A stretch of DNA of 64,000 nucleotides from the NCBI RefSeq assembly GCF_009766085.1, contig NZ_LMUF01000044.1:1-64000 (forward strand), given 5' to 3'. The position numbers and the translations under genes are program-made. The notes beneath the pieces are model-generated. The model was not told where the DNA came from and did no database searches. It worked only from the letters and a program-made list of their open reading frames with translations. This DNA is from Burkholderia sp. S171 (GTDB taxonomy: Bacteria; Pseudomonadota; Gammaproteobacteria; Burkholderiales; Burkholderiaceae). Every line of letters starts with the position of its first letter. Within the stretch, counting starts at the first letter, position 1. This document shows positions 1 through 8,459 of this stretch, piece by piece.

Positions 1-602
1 TCCTTCACGCCCTTCGAGTGCAGGAACGAGCGCAGGATCTTGTTGGTCGTGCGCGGATAGACGTAGTCGGTGCCCAGCAGGAAGAAGCGCTTGGCGGCCC
101 CGCCTTCCTTGCTCATCAGGTATTCGGTCGCGGGAATGGCTTGTTGATTCGGCGCAGCGCCCGTGTAGAACACGTTCCTCGACATCTCTTCACCCTCGTA
201 CTGCACCGGGTAGAAGAGCAAGCCGTTGAGTTCCTCGAACACCGGCAGCACCGATTTACGCGAGACAGACGTCCAGCAGCCGAAGGTCACCGCGACCTTG
301 TCTTGCGAGATCAGTTGACGCGCTTTCTCGGCGAACAGCGGCCAGTTCGAAGCGGGGTCGACCACGACCGGTTCCAGTTGGCGGCCAAGCACGCCGCCGC
401 TTGCATTGATCTGCGCAATGGTCATCAGCGCCGTGTCTTTAAGCGACGTTTCCGAGATCGCCATCGTGCCGGACAGGGAATGCAGTACACCCACTTTGAT
501 GGGGCCGGTATCGGCGGCATGTGCTTTTGAAATGGGCAGTTGTCCCGCAATCGCGAGCGCGCCCGACATAGAGCCGAACTTCAGAAGACTGCGTCGTTTC
601 AT
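1..602 (-). CDS. urtA: Urea ABC transporter substrate-binding protein (N-terminal part)
   Basis: The gene runs off the left edge, so only about the first 200 codons are visible. The product starts MKRRSLLKFGS with a twin-Arg-like/Sec signal ending near the AHA site at residues 28-30. It continues into a periplasmic binding fold of the leucine/urea family (IKVGVLHSLSGTMA, then VTFGCWTSVSRKSV and LLFYPVQYEGEE). The WTS and YPVQYEG motifs are characteristic of UrtA, so urea or short-chain amide uptake in the periplasm is the likely role. An AAGGGG ribosome-binding site lies about 7 bases before ATG 602. urtBCDE would be expected beyond the window edge. The upstream region carries a sigma-54 promoter and an NtrC-like dyad, consistent with nitrogen-limitation control. 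Frame and start are clear; only the 3' end is missing. Confidence 0.9.
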   Translation of the reverse strand, partial: MKRRSLLKFGSMSGALAIAGQLPISKAHAADTGPIKVGVLHSLSGTMAISETSLKDTALMTIAQINASGGVLGRQLEPVVVDPASNWPLFAEKARQLISQDKVAVTFGCWTSVSRKSVLPVFEELNGLLFYPVQYEGEEMSRNVFYTGAAPNQQAIPATEYLMSKEGGAAKRFFLLGTDYVYPRTTNKILRSFLHSKGVK

Positions 603-690
603 TGTCTTTCCCCTTGCCGATATGTTTGTTGGAGGCGAGTGTCTTGTGGGCTTTTTTATATCGCTGACGGAGAGTCAGTCGTTTGGACAC

Positions 691-707
691 TGCAAGGGGT
701 ATGCCAA
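691..707 (-). promoter_or_regulatory. Sigma-54 (-24/-12) promoter for urtA
   Basis: On the minus strand the sequence reads TTGGCATACCCCTTGCA. It has the GG and GC doublets exactly 10 bases apart, plus the TTGGCA and TTGCA halves of the RpoN consensus. It lies about 90 bases before the urtA start, which leaves a plausible leader. Confidence 0.75.
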
Positions 708-782
708 TGAGTAATAGATGCTGGTGCGCTGCGGTTTATAGACGACAAGAGGCTTTGTGGGCCGGCGTCCTCGCTGCTTTGA

Positions 783-797
783 GCACGAGTTTGGTGC
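783..797 (-). promoter_or_regulatory. Candidate NtrC-binding dyad
   Basis: GCAC and GTGC half sites are separated by 7 bases, matching the spacing of the NtrC consensus. The right half, extended to TTGGTGCA, is perfect and the left half has one mismatch. It is centred about 90-110 bases upstream of the sigma-54 promoter, the usual enhancer distance. A further lone TGGTGC half site lies at 722-727. Confidence 0.5.
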
Positions 798-1070
798 AAT
801 GACGATAGCGGCGCTTTGTCGCGGTGCGCGAGACGACAGTTTTAGCGCGGACTTCCGCATCTGGCCGTAGCTTGGGCGCGGTCACGTTCTTGCTGAAAGG
901 GTATTGCGTGCGCGTCAACGTCCGTGAGGGCCGGGCGCTCAGATAATCGCCACTCGGACTAATAAGCTGCGGCGGGGTTAGAGGCGCTACAAGGGATTGA
1001 ATCCAACTCAACGCAATCCTTAGGCGCAGGCTTTACGGGCCTGCGCGCCTTGATGTTCGATCTATCTGGA

Positions 1071-2936
1071 TCAGTGTATAGTCAACTGCACGCCTTGTTG
1101 AACCATCAGCTCTACATGCGCCGTCGAATGTTCATAGACGTCGTACGTAACTCCTCCAACCTTCGTTTCCGCTTGTTGTTCCCATTCGCCATCGGCAATC
1201 CCCGCAACACGCGTATTCGACAACTTCACCGAATCCCCCGCCTTGCCATTCACCATTAACTGCTGTTTCCCATCGATACGGAACAGATCCGTCTCTCCGA
1301 GATTCAGCACATCGATCATCGCGATCTTCAACGTGTTGTGCTGTCCGCCCAGATCAATTGTGTCGATGCCCATGATGGTCGAGCCAATCGTTTTACCCGT
1401 CAGCGAAGTCAAGTCAATCAACTAATGATCGTTCGCGATCGAAACGGTGTTGAGGCCAGCGCCGCCGTGGATATGCGCACCTCGATCCGCTGCATCGAAA
1501 AACGCGGCGCTTTCTCCCGACGACGTCATCGATACCCAGCGATCCGTCTGCCCAAGCAGCGCACTGAGCGTGTGCTTGTCCAAGATCTGGATGGCGTCGT
1601 CCGTGCCAGTGTGCGCAGAGACTTTCAACGTCGCTTCCGGATGCGCTGCGGCCACGGTTTTCCAATCCGCAGCAAATGACACGATGCCATTTTCGTCGCC
1701 CGTGACCGCGAGCACCGCGACTGTCTTGCCAGCGACGATCAATTCCGCCGACAGATCCAAAGCGGCCGCGCTGCTGCCGGATTTCGAAGGCGTCAGCGCC
1801 TGCACGTCGAGCATCAACGCGCCATCGCTCAACATGAGGCGCGTGGACGATATGTCCAGCAGCGGCTCAACATGAGCGCTTACGACCCGTACATCAAGAT
1901 GATTCGACTCGAGCAGGGTGCCGCTTTCCGGGCTAACCGTGCTGACGGAAAAGTCGTGCCGTCCAGCGGCGAGCGCAGGTGTGCTGAAGCTCCACGTTCC
2001 GCCCGACTGCACCGTTGTCGAGCCGATCAGCGTCGCATTGTGGAAGACCGAGAGCACAGTGCCGGCCTGACCCGATCCGGTCATTGATGGCACGGACGTG
2101 TTGATGTCGATGGTATTTGCAGACCGATAGTCTCCCGTTTCGGCCACGTTGCCGATGGCGGTGATCAGTGGCGCACCGCCGAAAAGAAACGATGGGTGGT
2201 AAGGATAACGGTGCAATGCGCCGTTCGATCCAAGGCTGATGCTTGGATCGGATCCCGGAATTTCCCACGAGGGCAGCAGCGACGGAACGACGATGCCGCT
2301 AGACGGCAAATCCGCTTGGCCTTTGCCAATCGTGATGGGTAAGTCGCCACCCAATCCATTGAAACCGGAATTCGAGCCGTTCGAGATCGATGCATTTCCC
2401 GTGTCCACTGACCTTGTATCGCGCCCGCCAAGGTCACCGCGGGAAATTGACGCCCCCTCACTCGCAACGAAGGAAGATGACGCACCCTCAGCCGAAATAC
2501 GGCCGTCCGACGCCAGTGGCATGAGTTGGCTTAAACCGTCGTTCCAACCAAGCGATATGCGCGGATCGATTGCCGGCAATTCCGTCACCGGAAGCAGCGA
2601 GAAAGCGGGTGCTTTGCCAAGCGGCAAACCCGTTTGGTCGATGCCAATTGCGTCGTTGCCGTTCAAACGGATGGGCTGAATTCCAGCGCTCGCGTCGTAG
2701 GCTACAAATGCGGCAACGTCACTGTATGCCAACGGATCCAGTGCCGATAACGAAGGCCCGTGATCTGCAGCCAAGCTGAGCGTGTCGATAACGTTGCGCG
2801 TCAAATCTGTTTGGCCATGATCGATTGAGCTTGGTCCATTAATCCCGATCGAACCCGCTTCACTGGGAAAGCCGGCGCTCCCAGAACCTATCGCAACCGA
2901 CGAATACCCCACGTCCAACGATCGTGCTTCTGACAT
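1071..2936 (-). pseudogene. Ig-like secreted adhesin interrupted by one in-frame amber codon
   Basis: An ORF from ATG 2936 encodes 504 residues and ends at TAG 1424-1422. The same frame then stays open for 116 more codons to 1071, so the full frame is about 621 codons with a single stop. Residues 1-260 are Ser/Gly/Asn-rich and contain a degenerate duplicated module (about 95-140 and 200-245). Residues 275-350 form a bacterial Ig-like domain (TGSGQAGTVLSVF, GGTWSFSTPALAAG). The part after the stop (GIDTIDLGGQHNTL, DVLNLGETD, GDSVKLS, VGGVTYDVYEH) resembles the C-terminal region of large type I-secreted RTX-like adhesins. Without it the protein would probably lose its export signal. A GGGG site precedes ATG 2936. 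No type I secretion genes are visible here. It could be a recent pseudogene, a readthrough gene or a sequencing error. Confidence 0.7.
1422..1424 (-). other. In-frame amber (TAG) codon
   Basis: On the minus strand the order is GAT-CAT-TAG-TTG-ATT-GAC. The frame continues for 116 codons, and the protein on both sides fits one C-terminal domain. Confidence 0.85.
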
Positions 2937-3082
2937 GTTTGCCCCGTTTTAATTGTTGTTTATGGGCGGTGCAGACGCGTGTGCGCAAAACTCCCGCCCG
3001 ATGGAAATCCCCTGCGATAGTTAAAAAACCGCAAACGATCCAACGGACGATTCTGAATAATGTGATTGAAAGGCGATACAAG

Positions 3083-3109
3083 AAAACTCCTATTTATCGG
3101 AGGAGTTTT
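3083..3109 (-). terminator. Rho-independent terminator after the MFS gene
   Basis: An 8-bp stem AAAACTCC/GGAGTTTT ends in a T-rich tail on the minus strand. It lies about 45 bases past the MFS stop and upstream of the adhesin start. Confidence 0.7.
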
Positions 3110-3153
3110 CCGTGTAGTTGATGCGGATGCCTATCTTGATAAATCAGCGAAAT

Positions 3154-4473
3154 CTACCGATTCACCATCCGCTTCGGCACGCTCAACGCGAGCAAGCCAC
3201 CCAACACCATAAACGCGGCGAGCATATACATCCCGCTAGCATTGGATGCCGTCACTTGCTTCAACCATCCCACCAGATAAGGACTCAAAAACCCCGCGAG
3301 ATTCCCGAGCGAGTTAATCATCGCGATCCCGGCAGCAGCACCCGTCCCGGCCAAAAACGCTGTCGGCAAACTCCAGAACAACGGCAATGTAGTGAGAATG
3401 CCCATCGTCGCCAACGTCAGCCCGAGCATCGCCATTGGCGTGTTCGTCGACCACACCACCGACAACACCAGACCCAGCGCGCCCACAGCCGCAGGAAGGG
3501 CGATATGCCACCGCCGCTCGCCTCTTTTATCGGCACTACGTGCAACGAGCAACATCGCAATCACCGCTGCGCCAAACGGAATCGCGGACAACAATCCGAT
3601 GTCTAGCGCATCCTTTACCCCGGTCGCCTTGATAATCGTCGGCAGCCAGAAGCTCACGCCATACAGTCCCATCACGAACGAGAAGTACGTCAGGCTCATC
3701 AACCAAACCCGACCGCTTTTGAGCACTTCACGCACGGGCATATCCACCTTCTCGACATTGTCCTTTGCGATATTCCGCTCCAGCAGTTCGCGCTCTTCAG
3801 CGGTAAGCCACTTCGCTTTCGCAATCCGGTCGTCCATGAAGATGAACACGACAATACCGACGACGATCGACGGAATGCCTTCGAGCAAGAACAGCCATTG
3901 CCACGAATGCCAGCCGTTGACGCCATCGAAGTTCTTCATGATCCAGCCCGATACCGGACCGCCGATCAAGCCTGATAACGCAATCGCCGTCATGAACAAT
4001 GTTGTCATCCGTCCGCGTCGTTCAGCCGGAAACCAGTACGTGAGATACAAGATGATGCCGGGGAAAAATCCCGCTTCGGCCACTCCGAGCATGAACCGCA
4101 TGACATAGAACATGGTAGGCGTGGTGATGAACATCGTGAGGGCGGAAATGATGCCCCACGTGATCATGATTCGCGCGATCCACACGCGCGCGCCGACCTT
4201 ATGCAGGATGACATTGCTCGGTATTTCGAAGATGAAATAACCGAAGAAAAAGATGCCCGCGCCGAAGCCATAGACGGCATCGCTCAGGCCCAGATCCGTG
4301 GTCATCTGAAGCTTGGCAAAGCCCACATTCACACGATCCAGATACGCCACCACATAACAAAGCAACAGCAACGGCGAGAGCCGCCACGCGACCTTCTTAT
4401 ACGTAGCCGCCTCGAACGCCGACGGCGGTGCGCCCGCGCCCGGTCGATGCAAATCACCCGCAGTACTGGCCAT
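3154..4473 (-). CDS. MFS transporter, anion:cation symporter (tartrate/phthalate-like) family
   Basis: This 439-residue inner-membrane protein has about 12 hydrophobic segments. Typical ACS-family features are YVVAYLDRVNVGFA in TM1, the GVAEAGFFPG signature in TM4 and YWFPAERRGRM in the following loop. The family imports organic acids such as tartrate, glucarate, phthalate or 4-hydroxyphenylacetate with protons; the substrate cannot be read from sequence. AGGAGAC stands before ATG 4473. It follows the SDR and aldehyde dehydrogenase genes on the same strand with a 192-base gap, so transport plus oxidation of an alcohol, aldehyde or sugar-acid substrate is likely. The family assignment is firm, the substrate unknown. 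Confidence 0.85.
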   Translation of the reverse strand: MASTAGDLHRPGAGAPPSAFEAATYKKVAWRLSPLLLLCYVVAYLDRVNVGFAKLQMTTDLGLSDAVYGFGAGIFFFGYFIFEIPSNVILHKVGARVWIARIMITWGIISALTMFITTPTMFYVMRFMLGVAEAGFFPGIILYLTYWFPAERRGRMTTLFMTAIALSGLIGGPVSGWIMKNFDGVNGWHSWQWLFLLEGIPSIVVGIVVFIFMDDRIAKAKWLTAEERELLERNIAKDNVEKVDMPVREVLKSGRVWLMSLTYFSFVMGLYGVSFWLPTIIKATGVKDALDIGLLSAIPFGAAVIAMLLVARSADKRGERRWHIALPAAVGALGLVLSVVWSTNTPMAMLGLTLATMGILTTLPLFWSLPTAFLAGTGAAAGIAMINSLGNLAGFLSPYLVGWLKQVTASNASGMYMLAAFMVLGGLLALSVPKRMVNR

Positions 4474-4550
4474 GTTGTCTCCTGACTATTTTTATCGATG
4501 GGAAAACGTGCTGTCCGATTCTAGCCGCTTGCTCCAAGCCGCAACCGCCT

Positions 4551-4568
4551 GTTTTCTATGGGGAAAAC
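4551..4568. repeat. Inverted repeat GTTTTC-N6-GAAAAC
   Basis: Perfect 6-bp arms lie between the SDR and MFS genes. A similar GGGAAAAC element lies about 60 bases away at 4500-4507. This could be an operator or an RNA hairpin in the intercistronic region; no T-run follows. Confidence 0.35.
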
Positions 4569-4665
4569 ACCGATCAAACGTATCCGGAAGCGATCGGATA
4601 CCGCTACTGGATGCTTCTTGACCCGCCCTTTGAAACGCAGGGGCTGTCAGCGAGAAATCAAGCCG

Positions 4666-5424
4666 TCAAACGCACCGTCCGCCATCCACTTCCAGCGCCA
4701 CACCGGTGATGAATTCGGCGTCATCGGAGGCAAGGTACAAAGCTGCATTCGCGATGTCCTGCGGCGTCGAAAGCCGTCCTAGCGGAATGGTTGCGAGGAA
4801 CTTCTGACGGTTCGCCGGCGTGTCTTCCATGCCCATGAACTCGGACAGCAAACCCGTTTCGCCCATCACGGGGTTAATGCAGTTGACGCGAATCCGGTCC
4901 GGCCCAAGCTCAACCGCCAACGCCTTGCTCGCGATAATCACCGCCGCCTTGCTGCCGTTGTACCAGATCAGACCGGGTCGCGGCCTCACGCCTGCTGTCG
5001 ATGCAATGTTGATGAACACACCGCCGCCAACCTTGCGAAAGTAGGGCACGAATTGCGCGACGCTGAAGTAGATGCTCTTCACGTTCACCGCATAAACCCG
5101 ATCGAATTCGGCTTCGGTAATTTCCATCACCGGCTTGTTCCGGTGCGTCGTGCCCGCGTTATTCACCACGACCTGCACGCTGCCGAAGTCTTCGATGGCG
5201 GCATCGAAGAGCGTTTGCCAGTCGGCTTGTTTCGTCACGTCGCCGGGGACCGCGATCGCCTTGCCACCGCTCACCGCAATCTCACTCGCCACGCGCTCCG
5301 CCGCCGCACCGTTGAGGTCGTTCACCACAACGTTCGCGCCTTCGCGCGCAAATGTCTTCGCGATTCCTTCGCCGAATCCCGATCCGCCGCCGGTCACAAT
5401 CGCGGTCTTTCCTTGCAGTCTCAT
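4666..5424 (-). CDS. SDR-family NAD(P)-dependent oxidoreductase
   Basis: This 252-residue classical short-chain dehydrogenase has the cofactor motif TGGGSGFG at 11-18, NNAG at 88-91, and catalytic Ser142, Tyr155 and Lys159 (YNGSK). The length is normal for classical SDRs, and Asp36 after the second strand favours NAD over NADP. It ends in EVDGGRCV, common among 3-oxoacyl reductase or glucose-1-dehydrogenase-like members. The substrate is probably a secondary alcohol or sugar linked to the neighbouring transporter and aldehyde dehydrogenase. The start is supported by AAAGGAGACGAC before ATG 5424. It sits 21 bases downstream of the aldehyde dehydrogenase stop and is almost certainly co-transcribed with it. 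Confidence 0.87.
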   Translation of the reverse strand: MRLQGKTAIVTGGGSGFGEGIAKTFAREGANVVVNDLNGAAAERVASEIAVSGGKAIAVPGDVTKQADWQTLFDAAIEDFGSVQVVVNNAGTTHRNKPVMEITEAEFDRVYAVNVKSIYFSVAQFVPYFRKVGGGVFINIASTAGVRPRPGLIWYNGSKAAVIIASKALAVELGPDRIRVNCINPVMGETGLLSEFMGMEDTPANRQKFLATIPLGRLSTPQDIANAALYLASDDAEFITGVALEVDGGRCV

Positions 5425-5445
5425 GTCGTCTCCTTTGTTTGCTGC

Positions 5446-6885
5446 TTAGCCATGTTTGATGGCGATGGTTTTGAGCACCGTGAATCCATACAGCGCTTCG
5501 AAGCCTTTTTCGCGGCCGTGGCCCGAATGTTTGACGCCACCAAACGGCAACTCCACGCCGCCGCCCGCACCATAGTTATTGATAAATACTTGCCCCGAGC
5601 GCACCTTGCGGGCAATGCGCATCTGGCGGCCGCCATCGCGTGTCCAGATGCCCGCGACCAGCCCGAAGTCCGTGCCATTCGCAAGCTTCAGCGCGTCGGC
5701 TTCGTCATCGAAGGGCATCGCGCAGAGCACCGGACCGAACACTTCTTCGCGCGCCAGACGATGCGCCGGCGGGACGTCGCGCAAGAGCGTCGGCGCCTGG
5801 TAAAAGCCTGATTCCGGCGCTTCCGCAATCACCTCACCGTGGGCGGCCATGGCGATGCCGTCGTGTTGGGCATCGGAGAGAAAATCCCACACGCGTTGCT
5901 GCTGCTTCGCGCTGATCAGCGGACCGCAATCGAGATCGAGTTTGCTCGGCCCAACCTTCAACGCGCTGAACGCCTCCGATAACCGCTCGAGCAACGGCTC
6001 GTACGCCGATCGCTCGATCAATACGCGGCTGCCCGCCGAGCACGTCTGCCCCGCGTTCTGCACGATCGCCGAAACGAGCACGGGCAGGGCGGCGTCGAAG
6101 TCGGCATCGGCGAAAACGATCTGCGGCGACTTGCCGCCCAGTTCGAGCGTGACGGGAACGTGGTTATCGGCGGCCATTTTGACCACCGCCGCGCCCGTCG
6201 CCGGCGATCCCGTGAACGAGATGTGATCGATGCCCGGATGTCTTGCTAACGCCGCGCCCGCTTCGTATCCATAACCGGTGACGATGTTCAGCGCGCCTTC
6301 CGGCAAACCCGCTTCGGCGGCGAGTTCGGCTATGCGCAGTATCGATAAACACGCGTCTTCCGCCGGCTTGACCACGCACGCGTTGCCGGCCGCGAGGGCC
6401 GCGCCGACGCTGCGACCGAAAATCTGCAGCGGATAGTTCCAGGGCACGATATGCCCGGTCACGCCGTGCGGTTCGCGGATCGTGAGGACGGTGTAGCCGG
6501 TTTGATAGGGCAGTGTTTCGCCATGGAGCTTGTCGGCGGCGCCTGCGTAGAACTCGAAATACCGCGCGATACCGGCCGCGTCCGCGTGGGCTTGTTTCAG
6601 GGGTTTGCCGGTGTCGCGTGCTTCGAGATGCGCCAGTTCGTCTTGATGGGTGGCGATGATCATCGAAAGCCTGTAAAGCACGCGTCCTCGATCGGCGGCG
6701 CTTGCGTGGCCCCACGGGCCCTCGTAAGCCTGGCGCGCTGCATGAACGGCACGGTCGATATCGGCTGCGTTGCCGCGCGCGAGTTGCGCGAAGACCTGGC
6801 CGTCGGACGGATCGATGACGGGAATGGTCTCGTGGCTTGCCGTCGTTATCCACTGGTTGCCGATGAAATGCTTTGCCTCTTCCAT
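5446..6885 (-). CDS. NAD(P)-dependent aldehyde dehydrogenase
   Basis: This is a 479-residue enzyme of the ALDH superfamily, full length. The oxyanion Asn150 (PWN), general base Glu248 (LELGGKSP) and nucleophilic Cys282 (GQTCSAG) are all present. The late motif EEVFGPVL and the C-terminal GGVKHSGHGREKG are also intact. It oxidises an aldehyde to the acid in the cytoplasm; betaine, gamma-aminobutyraldehyde or semialdehyde-type substrates are all possible. It is the first gene of the ALDH-SDR-MFS set, with AGGAG before ATG 6885, and is divergent from ppa. No regulator gene lies next to the set. Confidence 0.88.
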   Translation of the reverse strand: MEEAKHFIGNQWITTASHETIPVIDPSDGQVFAQLARGNAADIDRAVHAARQAYEGPWGHASAADRGRVLYRLSMIIATHQDELAHLEARDTGKPLKQAHADAAGIARYFEFYAGAADKLHGETLPYQTGYTVLTIREPHGVTGHIVPWNYPLQIFGRSVGAALAAGNACVVKPAEDACLSILRIAELAAEAGLPEGALNIVTGYGYEAGAALARHPGIDHISFTGSPATGAAVVKMAADNHVPVTLELGGKSPQIVFADADFDAALPVLVSAIVQNAGQTCSAGSRVLIERSAYEPLLERLSEAFSALKVGPSKLDLDCGPLISAKQQQRVWDFLSDAQHDGIAMAAHGEVIAEAPESGFYQAPTLLRDVPPAHRLAREEVFGPVLCAMPFDDEADALKLANGTDFGLVAGIWTRDGGRQMRIARKVRSGQVFINNYGAGGGVELPFGGVKHSGHGREKGFEALYGFTVLKTIAIKHG

Positions 6886-7064
6886 GCCTGACTCCTGTCT
6901 CCGTGGCTGTTTTCGGGGGTGCCGTACTATCGCTTCATCCGATTGCGCGGTGCTTCATTTGCCTTCGTTTGCGGTCATTTACGTTACCGATCACATTGCT
7001 GACAGCCTATTTTGCGCCGATTTCCTGGCTGACCGCTGACTCCGGGACGTGCATCTCGATTGGC

Positions 7065-7070
7065 TATAAT
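7065..7070 (+). promoter_or_regulatory. Candidate -10 box for ppa
   Basis: A perfect TATAAT preceded by TGGC lies about 165 bases before the ppa start. No convincing -35 box at 16-18 bases was found, so this rests on the -10 alone. Confidence 0.4.
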
Positions 7071-7236
7071 GACGTAATTGCGCGGTTTCATGGGCGAACG
7101 TAACGCCTTGGCGCAGCGTCGCAGCCAGGACCTTCGCGCTTTCGCATGTATTGTCGCAATGCAGCAAAACGTGACGTCAGCGCGCACCGAATGCGTTTAT
7201 CTCCGACACCGAATTTTCACTTTGAAGAGAGTGCAC

Positions 7237-7764
7237 ATGAGCTTTAACAACGTACCCGCAGGCAAGGATCTTCCGCAGGATTTCAATGTGATCATCGAGA
7301 TCCCGGCGCAAAGCGATCCGGTGAAGTACGAAGCGGACAAGGACATGGGCCTGCTCGTGGTCGACCGTTTCATTGGAACGGGCATGCGTTACCCGGCGAA
7401 CTACGGTTTCATTCCGCAGACGCTTTCCGGCGACGGCGATCCGGTCGATGTCCTGGTGATCACACCGTTCCCGCTGCTGGCCGGCTCGGTGGTTCGGGCA
7501 CGCGCATTGGGGATGCTGCAGATGACGGATGAATCGGGTGTCGATGCGAAGCTGGTCGCGGTCGCTCACGACAAAATCTGTCCGATGACGGCGCACATGA
7601 AGACGGTTGATGACGTGCCTGAATACCTGAAAGACCAGATCAAGCATTTCTTCGAGCACTACAAGGCGCTGGAGAAGGGCAAATGGGTGAAGGTCGAAGG
7701 CTGGCAGGGCGTGGAAGCCGCACACAAGGAAATCACGGAAGGCGTGGCTAACTTCAAGAAGTAA
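7237..7764 (+). CDS. ppa: Inorganic pyrophosphatase
   Basis: This 175-residue family I soluble pyrophosphatase hydrolyses PPi to phosphate and pulls biosynthetic reactions forward. Diagnostic motifs are the EIP segment (FNVIIEIP), KYEADKDMG, MRYPANYGFIPQT and the metal-binding DGDPVDVLV with its Asp residues. The open frame extends further upstream to 7078, but ATG 7237 is preferred. It is preceded by GAAGAGAG, it gives the usual family length, and the upstream stretch shows no homology. It stands alone between a divergent dehydrogenase set and a strong terminator. Confidence 0.96.
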   Translation: MSFNNVPAGKDLPQDFNVIIEIPAQSDPVKYEADKDMGLLVVDRFIGTGMRYPANYGFIPQTLSGDGDPVDVLVITPFPLLAGSVVRARALGMLQMTDESGVDAKLVAVAHDKICPMTAHMKTVDDVPEYLKDQIKHFFEHYKALEKGKWVKVEGWQGVEAAHKEITEGVANFKK

Positions 7765-7786
7765 GCTGGCAAAAGCGCAGATTTTC

Positions 7787-7836
7787 AAAAAGGCCGCCCG
7801 GTCTTGCCTGAAAGGCGAGGCCGGGCGGCCTTTTTT
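7787..7836 (+). terminator. Rho-independent terminator of ppa
   Basis: A perfect 15-bp stem (7787-7801 with 7821-7835) is followed by T6. Because the stem begins with A5, it can also end transcripts coming from the minus-strand GIY-YIG gene. Confidence 0.93.
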
Positions 7837-7923
7837 GTTTGTTATGAGTACCGTTCGTGAGTCAGCAATCTTAAACGCCGCCCTGTTTTAACGCAGCTAA
7901 GGGTGCCGCGCGAACCTCGTCGT

Positions 7924-8283
7924 TCATCGAGCGTCAATTCCAGCGTCAACGTCAGTCTGTTCGCCGGCTTCATCCGGCTCTGCAATCGTGCTGGAGTCGG
8001 CTTCTGCTTCCACCGGCGGCATAACGGCCGCCAATGCCAGATCTCCCCGTACCAACTGCCATTTCCGCGTCACTTTCAGCCGCTTCACCCAATACTCGGC
8101 ACGCGACGCCTCAGCGCGTCCGCTCAGCTCAAACGAAGCCCGCACGGCCACCGGCTTGCGCGAACGGGTATATCTCGCGCCATCGCCGCTGACATGCTTG
8201 GCAAACCGCGCCTCGACATCGGTCGCAATCCCCGTATAGAGACTTCCGTCGGCGCATTCGATGAGATACAGGAACCAGGGCAT
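7924..8283 (-). CDS. GIY-YIG domain protein (UPF0213/YhbQ-like)
   Basis: This is a 119-residue protein from ATG 8283. The open frame begins 13 codons earlier, but the domain starts immediately at MPWFLYLIEC. The GIY-YIG core is visible as LYLIECADGSLYTGI, followed by RFAKHVSGDGARYTR and a Glu-containing segment (SRAEYWVKRLKVTRKWQLV). Stand-alone proteins of this group are compact nuclease-like domains, with a role in DNA processing suggested but not settled. The C-terminal 35 residues are acidic and low in complexity (EAEADSS, DEAGEQTDVDAG), longer than in YhbQ. Confidence 0.85.
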   Translation of the reverse strand: MPWFLYLIECADGSLYTGIATDVEARFAKHVSGDGARYTRSRKPVAVRASFELSGRAEASRAEYWVKRLKVTRKWQLVRGDLALAAVMPPVEAEADSSTIAEPDEAGEQTDVDAGIDAR

Positions 8284-8459
8284 GGGGAAGAGTGAAAAAG
8301 GCGAGAAAGGTGACAGCCGCAATGCCGCGCATTATCCCTCAAGCCCCGGCCACAAACCCCTTTCGAACAAAATCCTGCGACTTCGGCGAGAATAACTGTT
8401 CCGCGCTGCACCAAGCGCTCTGCCGTTAGCCCGAACAAGCCCGAAGCGAGGTAAGCCTG

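Larger units (their letters stand above)
603..1070. other. Long intergenic region upstream of urtA
   Basis: About 470 bases lie between urtA and the 3' end of the adhesin gene. Besides the sigma-54 promoter and NtrC-like dyad it holds a GC hairpin at 1024-1046 (GCGCAGG/CCTGCGC), just past the adhesin stop on the minus strand. That hairpin lacks a U-run, so it is only a weak terminator candidate. A 91-codon minus-strand frame at 736-1011 has no recognisable domain and overlaps the NtrC-like site; I treat it as chance. Confidence 0.5.

Noticed and set aside
736..1011. 91-codon minus-strand frame upstream of urtA
   Set aside because: It overlaps the NtrC-like dyad, has no domain and reads like random basic peptide.
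1422..1424. The TAG as a site for a non-standard amino acid
   Set aside because: Selenocysteine uses TGA, and pyrrolysine use is not expected in this lineage. There is no SECIS-like or pyl feature in the window, so readthrough or pseudogene is the simpler reading.
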